In this document: piece by piece, positions 33,502 through 38,207 of the stretch | Position numbering within the stretch: position 1 is the stretch's first letter | How the letters are laid out: each line of letters opens with the position of its first letter | NCBI GenBank assembly: GCA_035575925.1 | Contig: DATLXK010000003.1 | Span: 1 to 38,207, forward strand | Direction: 5' to 3' | DNA length: 38,207 nt | Source: DASWTL01 sp035575925 | GTDB lineage: Bacteria > Bacteroidota > Bacteroidia > Sphingobacteriales > Sphingobacteriaceae | The notes under the pieces: generated by a model | The model's input: only the letters and a program-made list of their open reading frames with translations | What the model was told of the DNA's origin: nothing | The model's database searches: none | Translations under genes and position numbers: made by a program

Positions 33502-33975
33502 ATGCTTCGTATCATTTTTGTTTGTCTCTTACTAGTAAACTATGTTCATGCACAAGTAAGACCTGTTCAATTCGAAGAATTAAAGACCTTGCAAGAAAAG
33601 GAACAGAAGCTGGTTATGGTATTAATTGAAACGGACTGGTGTAAGTATTGCCAGGCTATGAAACACGCTATTTCTAAAAATAAGCAAGTTTCTGCCACAT
33701 TAAATAAAAGTTTTTATACTCTTTTTTTAAATGCAGAGCATAAACAAACTATAAATTTTGCCGGTAAACGTTTTATCTATAAACCTAATGGGATAAATAC
33801 AGGGAGCCATCAGCTTGCGAACCATTTAGGTACTATTGAAGGGCAGTTATGGTTTCCGTCCATTTGTTTTTTAAATGCAAAAAATGAAATTGTCTACCAG
33901 CACGGAGGGTTTTTAGATTCCTCTTCCATGCTAAAACTTTTGAATGCGTTAGTTCATATCAGGAAGGATATTTAG
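33502..33975 (+). CDS. Exported thioredoxin-like protein
   Basis: A 157-residue protein with a signal peptide (1 to about 17, ending VHAQ) and a thioredoxin fold. The active site is WCKYC (C47, C50), reached through LVMVLIETDWCKYCQAMKH; LWFPSICFLN supplies the cis-proline segment (FP) and IVYQHGGFLD the following strand. Overall it is like the DUF255/Thioredoxin_7 group, so probably a periplasmic disulfide reductase or isomerase. The gene begins one base after the stop of the TonB receptor, whose plug domain carries its own CxxC, so the two are almost certainly cotranscribed and may be functionally linked. It converges on msrB. Confidence 0.85.
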   Translation: MLRIIFVCLLLVNYVHAQVRPVQFEELKTLQEKEQKLVMVLIETDWCKYCQAMKHAISKNKQVSATLNKSFYTLFLNAEHKQTINFAGKRFIYKPNGINTGSHQLANHLGTIEGQLWFPSICFLNAKNEIVYQHGGFLDSSSMLKLLNALVHIRKDI

Positions 33976-34016
33976 AAATTAAGCTAAACATAGAAAATCT
34001 GCCTAAATCAGAGCAA

Positions 34017-34556
34017 TTAAGGCTTTGATCTGGTGGGTGGCTTTCCACCTTCAGGTACAAATAGTAAGGCATCAGAATTTAAACAGTAACGTTTTCCTGT
34101 AGGCTCAGGGCCATCATCAAATACATGCCCTAAATGAGAACCGCTTTTACTATCAACTACTTCCCAACGATCAGTGCCCATGCTGCTGTCTTTCACTAAA
34201 CGAACGGCATCCGGATTAACAGGGGCATAGAAACTTGGCCAGCCTGTGCCGGAGTCAAATTTAGCCTTAGAACTGAATATAGGTTGTAAAGTAGCTGCCG
34301 AGTAATAGGTACCCTTCTTATAAAAATGGTCATATTTTCCACTCCCTGGACGTTCCGTTCCTTCCTGTCTTAAAATATAATATTGAGCCCGTGTTAACCT
34401 TTTCTTCCATTCCGCATCGGTATACTTTATTGGATAATTAGCTTTATGATTAACAGTAGGCGGGTTAGGATATTTTGAATTGGTAGGTTGAGAAAATCCG
34501 CAACTGCCGCTAAGAATTGAAAAAAAAATCAGTAAATAAGAAAATAAAGTTTTCAT
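34017..34556 (-). CDS. msrB: Peptide-methionine (R)-S-oxide reductase MsrB, exported
   Basis: A 179-residue exported enzyme that reduces methionine-R-sulfoxide in proteins. The N-terminus (MKTLFSYLLIFFSILSGSC) is a signal sequence, possibly a lipoprotein signal with Cys at the end of LSGSC, although that box is not canonical. The MsrB core is clear: FDSGTGWPSFYAPVNPDAV, SGSHLGHVFDDGP and the catalytic cysteine in RYCLNSDALLFVP. The two CxxC zinc-binding pairs found in many MsrBs are replaced (YYSAAT and VVDSKSGS), and no other cysteine remains in the mature domain, so it should be a zinc-free, one-cysteine type. I chose the ATG at 34556; the longer frame starts with a TTG and gives no signal peptide. 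Confidence 0.93.
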   Translation of the reverse strand: MKTLFSYLLIFFSILSGSCGFSQPTNSKYPNPPTVNHKANYPIKYTDAEWKKRLTRAQYYILRQEGTERPGSGKYDHFYKKGTYYSAATLQPIFSSKAKFDSGTGWPSFYAPVNPDAVRLVKDSSMGTDRWEVVDSKSGSHLGHVFDDGPEPTGKRYCLNSDALLFVPEGGKPPTRSKP

Positions 34557-34730
34557 GGTTGTTTCTTTTAATACATATACGATGTGTGTTAAAAAAACGA
34601 TTTTTGGATATTTTAATTGCAAAATTGACCACTTGTTAAGTGAATGATCAGCTTTACATTTTTTGTGCTCTTGTTCAGCTCGTCGGGATTTAAATCTATA
34701 AGAGAAAGATTTAAAATTTTAAGCTATATG

Positions 34731-34753
34731 CTTCCGGATTACAAATCCGGAAG
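34731..34753. repeat. Perfect palindrome CTTCCGGATT/AATCCGGAAG
   Basis: A 10-bp perfect inverted repeat with the three-base loop ACA, in the spacer between msrB and mntH (both - strand). It has no T-run on either side, so it is not a convincing intrinsic terminator on its own. It may be a dispersed intergenic palindrome. Confidence 0.6.
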
Positions 34754-34776
34754 AGCTAACAATAATAAAGGCATGA

Positions 34777-34807
34777 GACTTCCGAAGTTTTAAAAACTTC
34801 GGAAGTC
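34777..34807 (-). terminator. Palindromic terminator-like hairpin downstream of mntH
   Basis: A perfect 15-bp inverted repeat, GACTTCCGAAGTTTT (34777-34791) with AAAACTTCGGAAGTC (34793-34807), one base in the middle. It lies 42 bases beyond the mntH stop codon. It shares the ...GTTTTTAAAAC... core and the GAC...GTC ends with the palindrome at 5784-5818. No clear T-run follows, so termination is likely but not certain. Confidence 0.55.
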
Positions 34808-34849
34808 GTTGTTGTTTTGCCAACAGCTTTGTAAGATGAAGATTAGCTG

Positions 34850-36721
34850 CTATTTAATAATCAGGATCGGGATATTTACATTATGACGTACGCTATCCAC
34901 GGTTGTACCGAATATTAAATCGCTTATACCTTTATGTCCGTGGGCGCCCATAACCAATAACTCAATTCCTTCATTCTTAACGGTATTTGAAATTGCTTTA
35001 GTTACTGATCCATACCCAATTACAACTTCAGCATTATAGCCCAGACTGTTTAGATTTGCCTTATATTTTTCCAGGTTTTTTGTATCTGTATTAGTCTCCA
35101 GATCGAGGGCTGAGCTTCCATGGTACTGCGCTGCAGCAGTTTCTACAATGTGTATCAGGTAGTAAGTAGCATCTTTACCACCCTGGATTAATGCATGCCG
35201 GATGGTATTTCTGTCATTATTAGAAAAGTCTACTGTGATGGCAATTTTAGTGTAATTAATTTCTTCCACATCAGTAATCTCAAGCGCATCGCCGTGCGGA
35301 ACATCGCTCAGGCTTCTGGATTGTTTTTTTACAAACGGACTGATGAAAACATATAGCAGTAATGCCGTTACACCAAGAGTTAGGGGCAATACGATGAAAT
35401 ATATCCACCAGCCATTTCCCTGTGACTCGGCTATCCAGCCGCTTATTTCTCCGATAACCAGCTTAACGTTTAAACCAACAATGATCAGGGCACTTAACCA
35501 TGCAAGAATTTTTACCCAGGTTTTTATAGTGTATTCCTTCATCTTAGTACGATCCGAATTGAAATGGATCAGTGGAATGATGGCAAAGCCCAATTGAAGA
35601 CTTAAAACTACCTGGCTTAATACCAGAAGATCGCCTAATGCATTTTCCCCAAAATAAAGGATAGTAAAAAAAGCCGGAACAATAGCCAGCAAACGTGTCA
35701 GAAATCTTCTTAACCAGGGCTGAATCCTTAGATTTAAATGTCCTTCCATTACTATCTGTCCGGCAAGTGTACCTGTAATAGTTGAACTCTGCCCGGAGGC
35801 TATTAAAGCGATGGCAAAGAGGGTAGGAGCCAATGATCCGAAAATATTATTAAGCAATTTGTGAGCATCCTGTATCTCGGCCACTTCGAAAAATCCGTTC
35901 TTGTAAAACGCTGAAGCTGCAAGTATTAGAATAGCGGCATTAACAAAAAAAGCAAGATTTAACGCTATAGTGGTATCTATAAAGTTAAATTTTAATGCGT
36001 CTTTTATTCCTTTTGGTGTTTGTTCAATCTTACGGGTTTGTACCAAAGATGAATGCAGATAAAGATTATGGGGCATAACCGTTGCACCGATAATTCCGAT
36101 CGCAATATATAAAGCGCCATCTCCCAGCGCCGAAGGTTTTAGTCCTGCTACCACTTCACCCAGGTTGGGAGCAACTATAAACATCTCGGTTAAAAATGAT
36201 ATACCTACTATAAACACCATGGAAACTATAAAACCTTCCATGGCGCGCATTCCCTTATTCAGAAGGAAAAGAAGCAGGAACGTATCCAATATAGTGATGG
36301 AAATCCCCCAGATCATAGGCAATCCAAATAGCAACTGTAACCCGATGGCCATACCAATGATCTCCGCCAGGTCGCAGGCAATAATTGCTACCTGAGCAAG
36401 AATATATAGGGGAAAATTTATATAAGCAGGATAGGCCCTTCGGGATGCCTGGGCAAGATCAAGTCCGGTTATAATTCCAAGCCTTGCACTCAGTGTTTGT
36501 AGTAGTAAAGCAATCAGGTTTGACATTAATAAAACCCAAAGAAGCTTATATCCAAACTGACTACCTCCGGCAATATCGGTAGCCCAGTTTCCCGGATCCA
36601 TATACCCCACACTAACCAGATAGGCAGGACCTATAAAAGCAAATAATTTTCGCCAGCCTTTTTTATCTGCTGTTTTAACTGTGGAGTGTACCTCACTTAG
36701 CGACTCGCTGTATTGTTTCAT
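34850..36721 (-). CDS. mntH: NRAMP divalent-metal transporter fused to a universal stress protein domain
   Basis: A 623-residue inner-membrane protein. Residues about 25-460 form a proton-coupled NRAMP transporter for Mn2+ or Fe2+, with the metal-binding DPGN motif in TM1 (42-45) and MPH in TM6 (216-218). After a short linker, residues 488-623 form a universal stress protein (UspA) domain with the ATP-binding pattern G-x2-G-x9-G-T (GAHGHKGISDLIFGTT). The fusion adds about 200 residues to the usual MntH length. The start overlaps the mntR stop by four bases (ATGA), so both genes are translated as a coupled operon from the mntR promoter. A cytosolic USP domain could sense nucleotide and modulate transport; that is inference. 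Confidence 0.94.
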   Translation of the reverse strand: MKQYSESLSEVHSTVKTADKKGWRKLFAFIGPAYLVSVGYMDPGNWATDIAGGSQFGYKLLWVLLMSNLIALLLQTLSARLGIITGLDLAQASRRAYPAYINFPLYILAQVAIIACDLAEIIGMAIGLQLLFGLPMIWGISITILDTFLLLFLLNKGMRAMEGFIVSMVFIVGISFLTEMFIVAPNLGEVVAGLKPSALGDGALYIAIGIIGATVMPHNLYLHSSLVQTRKIEQTPKGIKDALKFNFIDTTIALNLAFFVNAAILILAASAFYKNGFFEVAEIQDAHKLLNNIFGSLAPTLFAIALIASGQSSTITGTLAGQIVMEGHLNLRIQPWLRRFLTRLLAIVPAFFTILYFGENALGDLLVLSQVVLSLQLGFAIIPLIHFNSDRTKMKEYTIKTWVKILAWLSALIIVGLNVKLVIGEISGWIAESQGNGWWIYFIVLPLTLGVTALLLYVFISPFVKKQSRSLSDVPHGDALEITDVEEINYTKIAITVDFSNNDRNTIRHALIQGGKDATYYLIHIVETAAAQYHGSSALDLETNTDTKNLEKYKANLNSLGYNAEVVIGYGSVTKAISNTVKNEGIELLVMGAHGHKGISDLIFGTTVDSVRHNVNIPILIIK

Positions 36722-37371
36722 AACTGGATTAGTATATTTTTTGCAACTTTACTACTTACAGTAATTTCTTTCTTATCTATTAGCAGGCTTACCGAGCCAT
36801 CATACTCAAGGGATTCTTTCATTTTGATTTTCTTACCCAGGGTGAGGCCTGTTTTTTCAAGGTATTGCAGAAATGCAGGGGAGTGTTCACTAACCCCCGA
36901 TATTTTTCCTTCCTGTCCAATAAGGAGCTCAGCCAGTTTTATTAATTCTTTTTTATGAAACACACCGTCTTTGTCTGGAATGGGATCACCATGTGGGTCA
37001 GATTTAGGGTTTCCCAAAAATTCTGCTAGCCTGTCAATTAATTGTTCTGAGTTTATATGCTCCAGCTCTTCGGCAATACTGTGAACCTCATCCCATTTAA
37101 AACCTAATTTTTCTACCAGAAATACTTCCCATAGCCGGTGCTTACGAACTATATTTATTGCGGTACGTTTTCCTTTGGCGGTTAATGTAACCCCTTGATA
37201 CTTTATATAATTTATAAGTTCTTTATCCGCCAGTTTTTTAAGCATATCAGTAACTGATGCCGCTTTTGTACTGGTAAGTTCTGCAATCCTATTCGTGTTT
37301 ACAGCTGTATTGCCGGCACCACCTAAATGATAAATTGCTTTTAAATAATTTTCCTCTGTAAATGAATTCAT
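36718..37371 (-). CDS. mntR: DtxR-family metal-dependent transcriptional regulator
   Basis: A 217-residue repressor. The N-terminal winged helix-turn-helix (MNSFTEENYLKAIYHLGG, then IAELTSTKAASVTDMLKKLADKELINYIKYQGVTLT) is followed by the metal-binding dimerisation domain (HRLWEVFLVEKLGFKWDEVHSIAEELEHI and GNPKSDPHGDPIP) and a C-terminal SH3-like FeoA-type domain. Being first in an operon with an NRAMP transporter points to manganese (MntR) rather than iron as effector; I keep that as inference. I chose the ATG at 37371; the longer frame starts with a TTG that falls inside the -7 box. A palindrome in its own promoter suggests autoregulation. Confidence 0.92.
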   Translation of the reverse strand: MNSFTEENYLKAIYHLGGAGNTAVNTNRIAELTSTKAASVTDMLKKLADKELINYIKYQGVTLTAKGKRTAINIVRKHRLWEVFLVEKLGFKWDEVHSIAEELEHINSEQLIDRLAEFLGNPKSDPHGDPIPDKDGVFHKKELIKLAELLIGQEGKISGVSEHSPAFLQYLEKTGLTLGKKIKMKESLEYDGSVSLLIDKKEITVSSKVAKNILIQL

Positions 37372-37386
37372 ATAAATAGAATTACA

Positions 37387-37418
37387 CAAACCTAATTATA
37401 AATTTAGACTTACCTAAA
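37387..37418 (-). promoter_or_regulatory. DtxR/MntR-like operator and -7 box of mntR-mntH
   Basis: On the - strand TTTAGGTAAGTCTAAA (37403-37418) lies eight bases upstream of TAGGTTTG (37387-37394), a match to TAnnTTTG. The first five and last five bases and the overall spacing equal those of the palindrome at 31163-31178. The start codon of mntR is 15 bases after the -7 box, so the operator is well placed for autorepression. Confidence 0.6.
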
Positions 37419-37451
37419 AATATTTGCACAATTTTAAATGTTTTATTAAAA

Positions 37452-38207
37452 TTTATTGAATTAGGCTATTGACTAATAATCATTTTATATGTAAAAGGTG
37501 GTTTGGCTACCATCCGTCCCATCAGGTTCTCGAATATCCCTTCTTTCATTTTATGTCTGTTAAAGCGGTAGGTATACTCGTCAATGTAGGCCTGTAAATA
37601 AGTTACAGAGTGGTGCATTCCTCTCAACCAGGCTTTGAACATCATTATAGTTCGGTGCAATTGAGGGAAGTTCTTCCCTTTCTTCTCCGATTTTTCACGC
37701 CTTATAGTGGGGAAATCTTTGTCCAATCCCTTATATCCCGCCCATCTATCTGTACGTATATAGGCCTGGGGATGAATATTATCGATCATAAACGGTTTGA
37801 GATTCTTCTTGTGAGCGGTTTCAATTACTTTTCCATACATGCGGGAAACACCCTTTCCTTTTTTCTCGATACCTATGACCACGAGTTTTTTCTTTCCTTC
37901 GTTACGTCCCAGGGCCTCCTCGTCCTGGCCACCAACGTAAGTTTCATCTACCTCTACTTTTCCATCCATTGGGAAATGGTGACTGCTTTCCATGGCTTTC
38001 ATCACCTTTTGTTTAAACAGCCAGCAGGTCTTTTGACGTAACTCCAGTTTTCTACTGAGTTCAGTGCTGCTAATCCCTTTTTTGCTTGTGGCTACATAAT
38101 AAACGATGTAAAAGGCTTTCAGTAAGGGGAATTTGCATAAGTGGAACAAGGTACCGGCAGTGGCCGACTCGATAGAACGGCACCTGGTACATTGCCTGCC
38201 ATATGAA
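37452..38207 (-). mobile_element. IS1595-family insertion sequence, 3' part (runs off right edge)
   Basis: This is the downstream part of an IS in the same orientation as the left-edge element. Its terminal inverted repeat TTTATTGAATTAGGC occupies 37452-37466 and its last base is part of the transposase stop codon. With the left fragment, a complete element would be about 970 bp. It inserted 33 bases beyond the mntR operator and left that promoter intact. Confidence 0.8.
37466..38207 (-). CDS. IS1595-family (ISXO2-like) transposase, partial
   Basis: About 246 residues of a transposase whose N-terminus lies outside the window. The first visible residues contain CTRCRS, the end of the zinc ribbon. 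The ISXO2-like DDE domain follows, with catalytic aspartates in VEVDETYVGG and IRTDRWAGY; the third acidic residue is probably in the YIDEYTYRFNRH segment, since the asparagine that some IS1595 groups carry before the KxWL motif is a methionine here. The frame is open to position 38207, although the first internal start-like codon is at 38149. The stop TAG overlaps the terminal repeat. Confidence 0.85.
   Translation of the reverse strand, partial: SYGRQCTRCRSIESATAGTLFHLCKFPLLKAFYIVYYVATSKKGISSTELSRKLELRQKTCWLFKQKVMKAMESSHHFPMDGKVEVDETYVGGQDEEALGRNEGKKKLVVIGIEKKGKGVSRMYGKVIETAHKKNLKPFMIDNIHPQAYIRTDRWAGYKGLDKDFPTIRREKSEKKGKNFPQLHRTIMMFKAWLRGMHHSVTYLQAYIDEYTYRFNRHKMKEGIFENLMGRMVAKPPFTYKMIISQ

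Noticed and set aside
33971..33988. TTTAG...CTAAA at the end of the thioredoxin gene as a third DtxR-like operator
   Set aside because: The half-sites are separated by eight bases instead of six, the centre is not palindromic, and the site lies at a stop codon between convergent genes.
37452..37466. Matching target-site duplications proving a single IS on a small circular replicon
   Set aside because: The base runs outside the two terminal repeats (tattaaaa at 37444-37451, cataataa at 143-150) differ, so circularisation through one IS is not supported.
1..38207. A 37-kb composite transposon bounded by two IS1595 copies
   Set aside because: The interior carries many core genes (purM, rpoN, rpmH, rnpA, priA, smpB), base use looks even, and the outer flanks do not match. 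Two independent insertions, with the contig broken at the repeats, fit better.

Overview
The window looks like chromosomal DNA of a low-GC member of the phylum Bacteroidota, most likely the Sphingobacteriia (Pedobacter/Solitalea-like; the genus cannot be fixed from sequence reading alone). The evidence is the gene families (TonB-dependent receptors with carboxypeptidase-regulatory N-termini, an S46 dipeptidyl peptidase, type III glutamine synthetase, and PKD-rich proteins with a type B type IX secretion C-terminal domain next to a PorP/SprF protein) and the promoters, several of which fit the Bacteroidota TTTG / TAnnTTTG pattern.

Layout. Positions 1-142 and 37452-38207 are the 5' and 3' parts of IS1595-family insertion sequences in the same orientation, each with the same 15-bp terminal inverted repeat; the window therefore seems to begin and end inside two copies of one IS. 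From left to right: an Oar-like TonB receptor (163-3465) and an S46 peptidase (3585-5774) on the + strand; purM and type III glutamine synthetase on the - strand; a T9SS surface-protein locus (9687-18509) of two large paralogous IgGFc-binding/PKD proteins and a PorP/SprF partner; rpoN (-); mscL, rpmH, rnpA, yidD, a TauE/SafE permease and tsaB (+); an interrupted outer-membrane protein gene and its upstream membrane-anchored partner (-); DUF423 and priA (+); a small beta-barrel protein (-); pcm (+); smpB (-); a TonB receptor/thioredoxin pair (+); msrB (-); and an mntR-mntH operon (-).

How the genes work together. The two PKD proteins and the PorP/SprF protein overlap or abut and form a secreted-adhesin/outer-membrane-partner unit. 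The rpmH-rnpA-yidD cluster is the classic ribosome/RNase P/membrane-insertion cluster, here with a strikingly structured rpmH-rnpA spacer. The mntR-mntH operon carries a DtxR-type palindrome between its promoter elements, and a near-identical palindrome sits in the promoter of the TonB receptor/thioredoxin pair about 6 kb away, which suggests a small metal-responsive regulon whose outer-membrane importer is that receptor.

Most of the window is ordinary core genome. The best leads are the shared DtxR-like operator, the cloverleaf-like rnpA leader, the internal module duplication in the second PKD protein, the nonsense codon in the gene at 23049-24443, and the MntH-universal stress protein fusion.
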